From Gemmatimonadaceae bacterium (lineage in GTDB: Bacteria; Gemmatimonadota; Gemmatimonadetes; Gemmatimonadales; Gemmatimonadaceae): 64,000 nt of DNA. Positions 53,792 to 63,413 of this stretch are shown piece after piece. The stretch spans positions 1 through 64,000 of the forward strand of contig JADZCT010000037.1 in NCBI GenBank assembly GCA_020851455.1, given 5' to 3'. The translations under genes and the position numbers were made by a program. The notes below the pieces were generated by a model. That model did not search any database, was not told the origin of the DNA, and saw only the letters and a program-made list of their open reading frames with translations. How positions within the stretch are numbered: position 1 is the stretch's first letter; every line of letters starts with the position of its first letter.

Positions 53792-56593
53792 ATGACATCC
53801 AACAATACTTTCGGTTCCCGCTCGTCTCTCACCGTGGACGGGCAGACGTACACGTACTACTCCCTCGCCGCTGCGGCGGGGATCCCCGGCGCCACCGTCG
53901 CATCGCTTCCGTTCTCTCTCAAGATCCTCCTCGAGAACCTCCTCCGGAACGAAGACGGCGCCTTCGTGAAGAAGGGCGACATCGAAGCGCTCGCCACGTG
54001 GGATGCCCGCAAGCCCCGCGACAAGGAAATCTCACTCCGCACGGCCCGCGTGCTGCTGCAAGACTTCACGGGCGTACCCTGCGTCGTGGACCTCGCCGCG
54101 ATGCGCGACGCGATCGCCACCCTCGGCGGCGACCCGAGAAAGATCAACCCGCTCCAGCCGGTGGACCTCGTCATTGACCATTCAGTGCAGGTTGACGAGT
54201 TCGGCACGTCGGCCGCGCTCGAGACCAACAAGAAGCTGGAGTACGAGCGCAACCTCGAGCGCTACCAGTTCCTGCGCTGGGGCCAGGACGCGTTCCGCGA
54301 CTTCCGGGTGGTGCCACCGGGAACGGGAATCTGCCACCAGGTGAACCTGGAGTACCTCGGGCGCGTCGTGTACGACACGGACGAGGTTGACGCGAACGGG
54401 AGGAAGACGGGGCGCATCGCATACTGCGACTCGCTCGTCGGCACCGACTCGCACACGACGATGATCAACGGCCTGGGCGTACTCGGCTGGGGCGTCGGCG
54501 GAATCGAAGCGGAGGCGGCAATGCTCGGCCAGCCGCTGTCCATGCTCGTTCCTGAGGTAGTTGGCTTCAAGTTCACCGGTCGCCTCCCGGCCGGCGCCAC
54601 CGCCACCGACCTCGTGCTCACCTGCACGGAGATGCTCCGGAAGAAGAAGGTCGTCGGCAAGTTCGTCGAGTACTTCGGCGAAGGGCTCTCCTCGCTCGCG
54701 GTTGCGGACCGTGCCACAATCGGCAACATGTCGCCCGAGTACGGCGCGACGATGGGCTTCTTCCCGGTGGACGAGGCCACGCTCAAGTACCTCCACCTCA
54801 CCGGCCGCTCCGAGCACCACATCAAGCTCGTCGAGGCATACTGCCGGGCGCAGGGCCTCTTCCATGAAGCGGGGATGCCTGACCCTGTGTACAGCGACAC
54901 GCTCACGCTCGATCTCTCCACCGTCGTGCCGAGTCTTGCGGGCCCGCGGCGCCCGCAGGACCGGATCGCGCTCGGCAACATGAAGGAGAGCTACGAGGAG
55001 TCGTACCGCGCCGAGCGCGAACGCCAGGCGGCCGCGGCGGCAACACAGCCGGCCAGGACGGCAGGCATCACGCCACTCGCGGCTGGTACCCCGACGGCCG
55101 CGATGGTCGCCGAGGGCGCGCCAATGCTCGAACCACGAAGCGTACCCTGCAACCACAACTGCGAGGAGTTCCACCTCTCCGATGGCGCCGTCGTCATAGC
55201 CGCCATCACGAGCTGCACGAACACCAGCAACCCGAGCGTGATGCTCGCCGCGGGCCTCCTCGCGCAGAAAGCGGTGGCAAGGGGACTCAAGCCCAAACCG
55301 TGGGTCAAGACCTCGCTCGCGCCGGGATCGAAAGTCGTCCGGGACTACTTCATCAAGGCTGGAGTCCAGCCGGCGCTCGACGCCCTCGGCTTCCAGATCG
55401 TTGGCTACGGGTGCACCACATGCATCGGCAACTCCGGCCCCCTCCCCGAGCCCGTCGCCAAGGCGATTGACGAAGGGAAGCTCGTGGTCGCCTCCGTGCT
55501 CTCCGGCAACCGGAACTTCGAGGGGCGAATCAACCCGATGACCCGATTCAACTACCTCACCTCGCCGCCGCTGGTGGTGGCGTTCGCGCTCGCCGGCCGC
55601 GTGGACATTGACCTCGACAAGGAGCCGATCGGTACGGGTACCGATGGCGCGCCGGTATTCCTGCGCGATATCTGGCCGACCCCGAAGGAAGTCCAGGAGG
55701 TCGTGCTCGCCAACGTCAAGCGCGAACAGTTCGAAAGCGAGTACGCCGACGTCTTTGGCGGCGACGAGACGTGGAAGGGAATCTCGACGCCCGAAGGCGA
55801 CCGCTACGCATGGGATGCCCGCAGCACGTACGTGAAGCACCCGCCGTACTTCGAGGGGATGACGATGACACCGCCGGGCGTCCAGCCCATCGCCAACGCG
55901 CGCGTTCTCGGCCTCTTTGGCGACTCGATCACCACGGACCACATATCTCCGGCGGGCTCGATCGCGGAGAAAAGCCCCGCGGGCCAGTGGCTCCTCTCGC
56001 TTGGCGTGGCGAAGAAGGACTTCAACTCGTACGGTTCGCGCCGTGGCAACCACGAGGTGATGATGCGCGGCACCTTCGCGAACATCCGCCTCAAGAACGA
56101 GTTGACGCCGGGAATGGAAGGGTGGTGGACGCGCACTGCGCCTGGCGCGGAACCCACGTCGTTCTACGAGGCGGCGATGGCTTTCCAGAAGGCCGGCACG
56201 CCGCTCGTGGTGATCGCCGGCAAGGAATATGGGACCGGGTCCTCGCGCGACTGGGCCGCCAAGGGCACGATGCTCCTCGGCGTCCGCGCGGTAATCGCCG
56301 AGAGTTTCGAGCGGATCCATCGCTCGAACCTCGTCGGCATGGGCGTGCTCCCGCTGGAGTTCGTGGACGGCGAGACCCGGCTCTCGCACGGGCTCACGGG
56401 CTTCGAGAGCTTCACGATCGAGGGGCTGGCGGACGGCATGGCGCCCCGCGCGACGCTGGTGGTGAAGACCGTCGCCACTGATGGCACCGCCAGGTCGTTC
56501 AAGGTTCGCAGCCGCATAGACACGCCCGAAGAGCTGCGTTACTACGAGAACGGCGGGGTCCTGCACTACGTGCTACGAAACCTCGCGCGCTGA
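53792..56593 (+). CDS. acnA: Aconitate hydratase A
   Basis: This TCA-cycle enzyme isomerises citrate to isocitrate. It has 933 residues, the IRP/AcnA length. The 4Fe-4S ligands are Cys475 (SCTNTSNPS), Cys541 and Cys544 (CTTCIGNSGPL), with the same spacing as in IRP1. The swivel domain has DSITTDHISPAG and SSRDWAAKG. An Ala-rich insertion near 415-450 lies before the second domain. A TTATAT stretch at 53695-53700 could be part of its promoter. Confidence 0.97.
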   Translation: MTSNNTFGSRSSLTVDGQTYTYYSLAAAAGIPGATVASLPFSLKILLENLLRNEDGAFVKKGDIEALATWDARKPRDKEISLRTARVLLQDFTGVPCVVDLAAMRDAIATLGGDPRKINPLQPVDLVIDHSVQVDEFGTSAALETNKKLEYERNLERYQFLRWGQDAFRDFRVVPPGTGICHQVNLEYLGRVVYDTDEVDANGRKTGRIAYCDSLVGTDSHTTMINGLGVLGWGVGGIEAEAAMLGQPLSMLVPEVVGFKFTGRLPAGATATDLVLTCTEMLRKKKVVGKFVEYFGEGLSSLAVADRATIGNMSPEYGATMGFFPVDEATLKYLHLTGRSEHHIKLVEAYCRAQGLFHEAGMPDPVYSDTLTLDLSTVVPSLAGPRRPQDRIALGNMKESYEESYRAERERQAAAAATQPARTAGITPLAAGTPTAAMVAEGAPMLEPRSVPCNHNCEEFHLSDGAVVIAAITSCTNTSNPSVMLAAGLLAQKAVARGLKPKPWVKTSLAPGSKVVRDYFIKAGVQPALDALGFQIVGYGCTTCIGNSGPLPEPVAKAIDEGKLVVASVLSGNRNFEGRINPMTRFNYLTSPPLVVAFALAGRVDIDLDKEPIGTGTDGAPVFLRDIWPTPKEVQEVVLANVKREQFESEYADVFGGDETWKGISTPEGDRYAWDARSTYVKHPPYFEGMTMTPPGVQPIANARVLGLFGDSITTDHISPAGSIAEKSPAGQWLLSLGVAKKDFNSYGSRRGNHEVMMRGTFANIRLKNELTPGMEGWWTRTAPGAEPTSFYEAAMAFQKAGTPLVVIAGKEYGTGSSRDWAAKGTMLLGVRAVIAESFERIHRSNLVGMGVLPLEFVDGETRLSHGLTGFESFTIEGLADGMAPRATLVVKTVATDGTARSFKVRSRIDTPEELRYYENGGVLHYVLRNLAR

Positions 56594-56606
56594 GCGCGCA
56601 TCGCGG

Positions 56607-57560
56607 CTACGCGCGGCCCGGGTCGAACCTGTACTCGAGGGCCGCGCGTAGCCGTGCCGTAGCGCGCAGTCCGGTGGGCTCGGTGTGCCTGCCGAATGGC
56701 ACGTAAAGGGCGAGTCGCCGCGCCAGTCCACTCAGGAGGTCCTCGGTGTTCGCATCGCCTTCGCGGTCTATCCCGCTTGGAGGCATTGCAGGCGCGAGGG
56801 CCGCGGCGAGGCTGGCCTGGCCTGCCGTTCGCCAGGGAACGTGCTCGCCCACATGTGACGCCGGCTGCGCGATGAGCACTCCACGGACAGGACCGAGAGG
56901 ACGGCACATTTCGGCTGTTGGCGCATCCGGCGCCATGTCTCCCTCCTGACGCCCAGGCTCGGGCCGGTGCCACGTTTCGGCGATGAGAATCTCGGGCTTG
57001 AGCGGCGCCGATCGCAGCAACACGCTGCCGTCGCTCACGCACCATGCACTATCCGCGGTGAAGGCGCGAACGAGCCAGTTCCTGTCGGCCGGCTCCCCAA
57101 GCACGAGCCACACCCAGCCAACGGGATCCATCACCGCCGACGCGCGAAGGATCAAGGCGCGCGCCCGCGCCAGCACCAGCGCAGCAGCCAAGTCCAGCAA
57201 CGCCGCGGCGCCGGCCCGATCCTCACCGGGGTGGACCTTCGCAAGGCGCCCACGCAGGTCAATCGAGGCGTGCCCGGTCGCCCCAAGCAGGGTCACGCGT
57301 TCTCCGGCGCGCGACATCCACGCGCGTACGAGCCCGGTGTCAACGTCCGGAGCCTGCGGCGCGACGGCAGGCCGCGCCTCCCGAACGACCGAGATCGCCG
57401 CCGCGGGCGCATCCTCGTTCGGCACGTTCATCTGCGGAAGCCAGCCGGATACCAGGCCGAAGTCCACACCCTGCTCAACGACGAAGCCCAAAGGGCCGAG
57501 CCGGAAATAGAGGCGGGTTTCTGCTGATGTCCGATCTGACGCGCCGGCGCCCAACTGCAA
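56607..57560 (-). CDS. HprK-like protein with degenerate P-loop
   Basis: This 317-residue protein resembles the HPr kinase-like proteins often found near peptide-modification genes. It has RLYFRLGPLGFVVEQ (about 16-30), RASAVM (139-144) and a later VSDGSVLL (175-182), which match the usual order of HprK-like domains. The P-loop, expected as G-x-S-G-x-G-K-S, reads LGEPADRNWL (154-163), so normal ATP binding is unlikely. No PqqD, B-protein or cyclase genes lie nearby. Possible starts are TTG at 57560 (used) and TTG at 57554, which has GAGGA six bases before it. The assignment rests on pattern only. Confidence 0.55.
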   Translation of the reverse strand: MQLGAGASDRTSAETRLYFRLGPLGFVVEQGVDFGLVSGWLPQMNVPNEDAPAAAISVVREARPAVAPQAPDVDTGLVRAWMSRAGERVTLLGATGHASIDLRGRLAKVHPGEDRAGAAALLDLAAALVLARARALILRASAVMDPVGWVWLVLGEPADRNWLVRAFTADSAWCVSDGSVLLRSAPLKPEILIAETWHRPEPGRQEGDMAPDAPTAEMCRPLGPVRGVLIAQPASHVGEHVPWRTAGQASLAAALAPAMPPSGIDREGDANTEDLLSGLARRLALYVPFGRHTEPTGLRATARLRAALEYRFDPGRA

Positions 57561-57597
57561 TCCTCACGGTGCAAGTGCGTGAGAAGCTCACTCTCCG

Positions 57598-57690
57598 CCG
57601 TCTCTTTAGCGTCTCAACACCCTTCATTGCTTGGAATTGCCCATAGGCAAGCGCGATACCGTCAAGATATTGTTCGGCAAGTTGGCTCAA
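57598..57690. other. AT-rich dip in an otherwise high-GC intergenic region
   Basis: By hand count 57601-57690 is about 48 percent GC, against roughly 70 percent around it. It lies between the divergent HprK-like and lipid kinase genes and may hold their promoters. A short minus-strand frame from a TTG at 57690 runs through it. Confidence 0.5.
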
Positions 57691-57747
57691 ATCGCGGGTT
57701 TCCCAGGCGGACCGACGCCATCGTGAACGAACCGTGAAGGGGCGTCA

Positions 57748-58653
57748 GTGAACAACACGGTAGTGATCGTGAATCCCGCAGCAGGCCGCGGGCGCTGCGC
57801 TTCGATGATTGCGCCGATCCGCGAGGCATTCGAAACGCGGCCTGGGTGCCGCGTGCGAATCACGCGGCACGCGGGCGACGAGGCACGGCTCGTCCGCGAA
57901 GCCCTCGGCGACGGAGCGGGCACGATCGTCTCGTGCGGCGGCGACGGTACGTGGAACCGGTGCGCGGCGGCCATACTCGACGCCAACGCGGCAGGCCGTG
58001 TGAGAATTGCCTTCGTCGCGGCCGGGACCGGCAACGACTTCGCGAAGAACCTGGGCGCGCCGGCGCGCGATGTCCGCGCGATGGCGGCCCTCGTAGCCAA
58101 CCCTGGCGTGGAACGGCATGTTGACGTCGGCGCGGTGGAATCGGGCGGCACGACACTCTGGTTTCTCAACGTCGCCGGCTTCGGGTTCGACGCCGTGGTC
58201 CTCGCCGACCTCGCCCGTGCCCGCGGCCCGCGCTTCGTTCGCGGGTACACGGCCGTGGCGCTCCGCCGACTCCTGGACTATCCCGGGTTCGCGTTCACCG
58301 AAGGGGGAACGCAGGGGCGCTCGCGGCCAGCGATGATGCTGGTGTTCTCGAATGGCGCCACCTTCGGCGGCAGCTTCCGAATCGCCCCGGCCGCCCGTGT
58401 GGATGACGGTCTCCTTGACCAGGTCGCAATCGGCGACGTGCGCGGATTCGCGCGGCTCCCGCTCTTCGTGCGCGCCCTTCGGGGCGCTCACGTCAATCAC
58501 CCGAAGGTTCGCGTGGCGCGCCGTGCGCGCTTCGACCTCACGTTCGCGCAGCCACCTGAGTGCGATCTCGACGGCGAACTCGTGCAGCTTGCCTCACGCG
58601 ACGCCACGGTAAGGGCAGTGCCGCGCGCCCTCCGCGTCGCCGCGCCAGGATGA
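57748..58653 (+). CDS. Diacylglycerol kinase-family lipid kinase
   Basis: This 301-residue protein of the DagK/YegS family phosphorylates a lipid alcohol such as diacylglycerol. It has VNPAAGRGR (about 8-16), the ATP-binding SCGGDGTWN, AAGTGNDFAKNLG and a beta-rich C-terminal half with APAARVDDGLLD. The GTG at 57748 follows an AAGGGG ribosome binding site. It is a single gene convergent with the lipoprotein gene at 58691. Confidence 0.92.
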   Translation: MNNTVVIVNPAAGRGRCASMIAPIREAFETRPGCRVRITRHAGDEARLVREALGDGAGTIVSCGGDGTWNRCAAAILDANAAGRVRIAFVAAGTGNDFAKNLGAPARDVRAMAALVANPGVERHVDVGAVESGGTTLWFLNVAGFGFDAVVLADLARARGPRFVRGYTAVALRRLLDYPGFAFTEGGTQGRSRPAMMLVFSNGATFGGSFRIAPAARVDDGLLDQVAIGDVRGFARLPLFVRALRGAHVNHPKVRVARRARFDLTFAQPPECDLDGELVQLASRDATVRAVPRALRVAAPG

Positions 58654-58690
58654 CCGGAGCGGCGACGCGCTCCGCATCAACCGCTGGCAG

Positions 58691-61132
58691 CTACGGCCAG
58701 GAGGACGGCGGAGTCATCGGTGACGCAAAGCACCCGGACGGCCCGATCCCGCGCCAGAGCCGCGGCGCGAGCACGTCCCACTGGTCCGTCGTCACGGCAA
58801 GCGCGCACCCGCCTGCCGCGCCGGAGATGGACAGGATGCGGCTCCGGAAACCGGTCACGGGCATTTCGCGCCACCGAGCCCCATCCCAGCGCGCGATTCC
58901 TCCCCACTCGGAGCCCACATACACCTCCCCCGGCCCACGCACCCAGAGCCCAAGCTGAAACGTTCCCTGTCGGGAGGATGGCGCTGGCGACCTGAAACTC
59001 CGCAAGTCGCCGTCGAACGCCACGTTCGTCCACTGCGACCCATCGAAGTGAAGCAGCACCGAATCGCCCAGGGCCCAGACATCGCCCGGTCCGCTGCCCG
59101 TAACCCGCACCAGCGTACGGGTGGTCGGGCTTGGCATCGGCTGCCACGCGCCGCCGGCCTGTGACTGGAGAATCCGCCCGCCCGCGCCAACCGCGACCTT
59201 CATGGCACCGCTCGGAGTACCCCAGATGCTGTAGAGCGGGCTGCCGCCGGTTGCCTCAGTGGCGCACGTCGCGGGAGCCGAACAGCGCAGGATGGTCGCG
59301 TCGCCAACGATCCAGACGCTGGATCCGAGCCCCCACACAGCGTTGTAGCTGTCGAAGATTGTGATCGGCGCAAGCGCATCGCTCACCTTCGACCATGCCG
59401 TGCCGTCCCACCGGAAGATGGTGCTCGCGCCGCCAACGGCCCATGCATTGTGAGGCCCGTCCGCCCACACACCCTGCATGATGCGCACGCTTGGCGTGCC
59501 CGCGGGTGGCGGGTCGAGGTTCCACTTCACCCCGTCCCACCGGGCGAGGAAGACGTTCCAGCCCACCGCGTACGCGGTCGTTGGCGACACAACCATGATG
59601 TCCCGCAGCGACGGCTCGTAGCTGACCACGCTCACCCCCGCGGCCGTTACGCGCTCCACGCGGCCAAAAGCCACCGCCAGGTAAGCCGCGCCCCCTGAGG
59701 GATCGGCCCACATGGCCGCAACGAAGCTCTGCGCGAACCGGCTGCGGCCGACCTCCTTCCATGTTGTACCGTCGAATCGGTAGTACACGCGTCCCGCAAG
59801 GCCGGCGTCAGGCGCCCAGGCATACATCTCGGTGCCGGACGTCACAGCCCAGTAGGCAACGGTCAAAGCGGGGAGGCCAGCCTTCGGCAGCTCGCTCCAG
59901 CAGTTGCCGCACCACTTGTAGTAATGAATCCCCCCGACCCCGGTACTCATCACGAATACATGTCCCGGGCCCGGACACTGCAGAAGGGCGTACGTGGCCC
60001 CGGAGACCGGCAACGGAACCGCCGCCCACTGCGTGCCGTCAAAGCGCCAGATGCTGTTGGCCGCGCTGTTGGCCGCGCCGTTGCCCGCAATCGCGAACGC
60101 CTCGGTCGGCCCGGTAACGCAGACTTCGCTCACGGCGCCGGAAGTGCCGAGATTGTAGCGCTTCCACGTCTGCGTGTCGCCGACCCACGCTATTCCGGCC
60201 TTCGCGCCGGCAATTACGTACCTGGCGCCGAGCGGAGCGCCGGCAACCGCCACGAGTGAATCGGTGATGCCCGGAATGCGGGTGAACGCAGTGCTCGCGT
60301 TCGCCAACCGGTAGAGCCCTGAGGCGTGCGCCGCGTACAGGTCGCCAGCAGCGTAACCGACGGCAGTGAAGGCCGATCCCCCCGGAAGGTCGGTGTCAGG
60401 AATGCGTCGCCATTGTCCATTCTCGAACACGCCGAGGGCGGGAAACACCTGGCCCAGCCGGCCTCCCGGCGTGACTGACCACGCCATGTAGTACGTGGGC
60501 ACGACGATCGCAGCCGCGCCACCACCACGCGAGATGCCCGTGTACGGCCCGGACGGCGATGCTATCTGGCTGCCGCCGAGGCGGAGCGCTTCGTCACCCT
60601 CCCACTGGATGACCCCGAACCTCGACGCAGACAGGTTGATCGCCGGGAGCGTGGGCGGACGCCCCGGCGCCACGTCGAACGGACCCCCCATCGCGAAGTC
60701 GAAGCTGCTGTTGAACAGGCCGTTGCCACCGTCAGCGCCGAGCCCCGCAGTGTCGGCCAGGAGGGACGCCCCAACCAGCAGCGGACAACTGCCGCGGCCG
60801 CGCGCCTCCCAGTACGCGAGGCAACGCGAGATGTCCACCGACAGCGTGGTACGCTGCGTCCCGGGCGAATAGGGAACCGCCGTGTACGCGAGCACGCCGC
60901 CGGTGGTGTCGCTCTGGCTGGCGGAATCGCCGTCGAAGCCCGCGGCCACGACGAGCCACCGCGGGCCGAACGATGCCTGCTGCGACCCCTGCGTCGTGAC
61001 CTGCAGCGAGAGCTTCGGTGAAAGCTCACGGGCTGATGGCCCCAACTGCTTATCGGCACACGCGGCCACCACGCTCGAAGCAACCAGGACCGCTGCGAGG
61101 GGCCATGCGCGCGAGTATGCATGGAAGTTCAT
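58691..61132 (-). CDS. Large lipoprotein with beta-propeller-like repeats
   Basis: This 813-residue exported protein has a lipobox (VAAC, Cys25) after a hydrophobic signal. From about 290 onwards it is built of short repeats with a W-x-x-V/I, F-D-G-T-x-W pattern (WRFDGTQWAAV, YRFDGTTWKEV, FRWDGTAWSKV, LHFDGSQWTNV, ARWDGARWREM), as in beta-propeller-like sensor or surface proteins. The N-terminal part (about 40-250) is not recognised. The start overlaps the stop of the barrel gene by ATGA. A surface or periplasmic role is inferred. Confidence 0.78.
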   Translation of the reverse strand: MNFHAYSRAWPLAAVLVASSVVAACADKQLGPSARELSPKLSLQVTTQGSQQASFGPRWLVVAAGFDGDSASQSDTTGGVLAYTAVPYSPGTQRTTLSVDISRCLAYWEARGRGSCPLLVGASLLADTAGLGADGGNGLFNSSFDFAMGGPFDVAPGRPPTLPAINLSASRFGVIQWEGDEALRLGGSQIASPSGPYTGISRGGGAAAIVVPTYYMAWSVTPGGRLGQVFPALGVFENGQWRRIPDTDLPGGSAFTAVGYAAGDLYAAHASGLYRLANASTAFTRIPGITDSLVAVAGAPLGARYVIAGAKAGIAWVGDTQTWKRYNLGTSGAVSEVCVTGPTEAFAIAGNGAANSAANSIWRFDGTQWAAVPLPVSGATYALLQCPGPGHVFVMSTGVGGIHYYKWCGNCWSELPKAGLPALTVAYWAVTSGTEMYAWAPDAGLAGRVYYRFDGTTWKEVGRSRFAQSFVAAMWADPSGGAAYLAVAFGRVERVTAAGVSVVSYEPSLRDIMVVSPTTAYAVGWNVFLARWDGVKWNLDPPPAGTPSVRIMQGVWADGPHNAWAVGGASTIFRWDGTAWSKVSDALAPITIFDSYNAVWGLGSSVWIVGDATILRCSAPATCATEATGGSPLYSIWGTPSGAMKVAVGAGGRILQSQAGGAWQPMPSPTTRTLVRVTGSGPGDVWALGDSVLLHFDGSQWTNVAFDGDLRSFRSPAPSSRQGTFQLGLWVRGPGEVYVGSEWGGIARWDGARWREMPVTGFRSRILSISGAAGGCALAVTTDQWDVLAPRLWRGIGPSGCFASPMTPPSSWP

Positions 61133-62334
61133 CGTGCATCCCTCCGCGCGGCGACAGAGAGGCCAACCGTGACTCCAAACCCGGTGGCCCTGGCCGCGCC
61201 AGTGTCGAACGTTCCGTACTGCCCGCGGACGGTGAAACGGCTCAGCATGGCGTCGCCAGCACGCTCGTAGCCAAGCGTGAGGCCTCCAGCGGTCACCGCC
61301 GCGCCGACCAACGCATCCGTGAACCTGAGCCCGGAATGCCATCGCCCGTCGAGTCCTACGACCAGCCCGGAGCCGAGGGCGCCGCCGCGCACTCCGCCCA
61401 GCGACGCCTCGAGGTACGTGCCAGATGACCCGGACACCTTAGCGCCCGTCTCATCGGCGAACTCGGATCGCACCCGCACGCCCGCGTCGAACGACGCCTC
61501 GCGCCAGCCCGCGGCCGCCAGCGCAATCTGGGACGTGAGGGTAAGCTGCGGACCGAGCGTGTAGTCCGTGCCCGATCCCGCGCCGCCGGTGAAGCGCACA
61601 TGGTCCTTCGCGAAGAAGTCTCCAACCGCCAGGAGACTCCATCGGCCCTCCCCCAGCGCCCGGTCGAACCCGGCCGTGACGTGCACCGCAGCGCCTGGCG
61701 CGACGCGCGTCTCCGCCTTGCCCGCGGCCAGCGCGAGCGCGATCGGCGAGTACTCGGTCCGCTGCTCGAACGACCCGCCAAGCGCGAGCGCCCAGTCGTC
61801 ACCTTCGAAGGCGCGAAGCAGCCCCAGGGTCGCCCCGGAGCCCATGCCGAACGCGCCAACCGGCATGCGGAGAGCGGGCGCGCCGACGACCTGCAGCGCC
61901 CCTGCCTCGTCGGCGTCGAGGCCGGTCTTGCCCGTAGGGATGTTCACGCCGCCGGTGATGGTGTATCCGGCCAGGCCAAGCGGGCCGGTGAGACGCAGCT
62001 TCATGTCCGTCACGCCGGCGATGCGGATGACGCGGTCTTCGCCCGCTCCGGTTCCGCCCTGCCCGGTGGACAGGTGCGCCGCTCCCACCGCGCCTGCACC
62101 GGACAGGTCGAACGTCCAGCGACCGAGCAACGTGCGCACGCGAAACGGAACTGCCAGTTCCGCCACGTCGGCAACGGATCCGGCGGCCTGCGGGATGGGC
62201 GTCGAGAAGTGCCAGGCGCCCAGCCCGGCCGCCGCGCCCCATCCGGTTGAGGGAAGCAGCGATTCCTGCGCCCCTCCGCTGGCCGGAAGCGCCACGACGC
62301 ATGCCAACGCGAGTCCCGCGCGGGCGGCGTTCAC
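61129..62334 (-). CDS. Outer-membrane beta-barrel protein, unknown function
   Basis: This 401-residue protein has a signal peptide (LALACVVALPASGGA-Q) and then regularly alternating strands rich in Gly, Leu and aromatics (KLRLTGPLGLAGYTITGG, EASLGGVRGGALGSGLVVG). It ends with a strand-like FGVTVGLSVA segment. It looks like a barrel of the transporter or porin type; no family is named with confidence. The GTG start overlaps the CsgG-like stop, and its own stop overlaps the start of the lipoprotein gene. Confidence 0.72.
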   Translation of the reverse strand: MNAARAGLALACVVALPASGGAQESLLPSTGWGAAAGLGAWHFSTPIPQAAGSVADVAELAVPFRVRTLLGRWTFDLSGAGAVGAAHLSTGQGGTGAGEDRVIRIAGVTDMKLRLTGPLGLAGYTITGGVNIPTGKTGLDADEAGALQVVGAPALRMPVGAFGMGSGATLGLLRAFEGDDWALALGGSFEQRTEYSPIALALAAGKAETRVAPGAAVHVTAGFDRALGEGRWSLLAVGDFFAKDHVRFTGGAGSGTDYTLGPQLTLTSQIALAAAGWREASFDAGVRVRSEFADETGAKVSGSSGTYLEASLGGVRGGALGSGLVVGLDGRWHSGLRFTDALVGAAVTAGGLTLGYERAGDAMLSRFTVRGQYGTFDTGAARATGFGVTVGLSVAARRDAR

Positions 62335-63299
62335 GGCGTCACCTGGATGACGAAGATGAGCGAGAGCACGGGCGACGCCGCGAGCGGCGCGTCAATCGCC
62401 TCGGGCAGCTTCGCGACAACCGGGGCGTTCACGGCCGCCGTCGCGAGGTCCAGTACGCGGGTCACGCCCGACGCGCGCTGCGATGCCGCCGGCGCACTCG
62501 CGGTTGCCTGCATCCGCGCCGCCGTGAACGCCGCATCGAGCCGCGACGCCTCGTCGAATGCCGACGTTGCCCCGACTGCATCGCCGCGTGCCTCCGCCTC
62601 GATACCGCGCCCGTACGCCACGAGCGCACTCAGCTTCGTCGTCTGACGCTGCTCCACCTGCGCCCGCTGCGCCGGCGTCAGCACGACGCCCATGCGCTCG
62701 AAGAGGAGCAGGGCAAGCTGCTTCTCCGCTTCGAGCACGCGATCCATTGGCGCCTCGGCTGTCACCACCTCCTGCACGGTTCCCGCGATCACGTCCACGA
62801 CCCGCGCCTGGAGGCGCAGCGTGCCGGGGCCAGATCTCGACGCGGTCCCGAGCAGCAAGCGGCGCGCGCCCACGAGCCGACCGACGCGCGGCGCCTGGCG
62901 CGGATCGGTTACACCCTCATCCACGAGCGCAAGCTCGCGCAGCATGGCCTCCGTCCGCGTGCGCTCCACGAGCTTCAGCTCAGGCGATCGGGTAAGGTCG
63001 CCTGCAAGCAAGTCGGCAAGGCCGAACGCGAGCGGGCCTGTAAGCGTATCGCGCGAATCAACGGTGAATGGAAGAACCGCGAACGTTCGGGCAGGAATCC
63101 TGGCCGGATCCAGCGCGTTCTCCCGCGCGAGAGCGGCCTTGGCTGCCTTGTCCGCGTCTGCGATGACGGCGGCCCGGCGAACCGCAGGATTGGTAGCGCA
63201 CGCCCCCAGCGCCAATGGGGCGTACGCAACAGCAAGCAAGAGCAGCGACCGACAGGCGCACAATCGCGCAACGGCGCCTTGGATGCAGATGGCTGGCAT
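62331..63299 (-). CDS. CsgG/FlgO-like lipoprotein
   Basis: This 322-residue protein has a lipobox (LGAC, Cys34) and a CsgG/FlgO-like domain (about 60-210; FAVLPFTVDSRD, LADLLAGDLTRSPELKLVER, LVGARRLLLGTA, ARVVDVIAGTV). A TPR-like helical pair follows (LVAYGRGIEAEARGDAVGAT). CsgG-type proteins sit at the outer membrane, the best known being the curli export pore. The chosen ATG at 63299 opens the lipoprotein signal. It is coupled to the barrel gene by GTGA. Confidence 0.78.
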   Translation of the reverse strand: MPAICIQGAVARLCACRSLLLLAVAYAPLALGACATNPAVRRAAVIADADKAAKAALARENALDPARIPARTFAVLPFTVDSRDTLTGPLAFGLADLLAGDLTRSPELKLVERTRTEAMLRELALVDEGVTDPRQAPRVGRLVGARRLLLGTASRSGPGTLRLQARVVDVIAGTVQEVVTAEAPMDRVLEAEKQLALLLFERMGVVLTPAQRAQVEQRQTTKLSALVAYGRGIEAEARGDAVGATSAFDEASRLDAAFTAARMQATASAPAASQRASGVTRVLDLATAAVNAPVVAKLPEAIDAPLAASPVLSLIFVIQVTP

Positions 63300-63413
63300 A
63301 TGGATGGCCTGAGGTTGAGGAAGGCGGCCAACGACGGTGCACCAATATGTTGGCTCCCGGGGCCGGCGCAATGCCGATACCAGGGCCAGTGGCCCCCCGT
63401 GGCTCTCGGCGTA

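Noticed and set aside
54182-56566. A 794-codon minus-strand frame opposite acnA
   Set aside because: The plus strand has the complete aconitase with correctly spaced cluster cysteines.
57475-57690. A 71-codon minus-strand frame as a firm peptide gene
   Set aside because: It overlaps the start of the HprK-like gene in another frame and has only a TTG start; it is kept as an observation, not as a gene.
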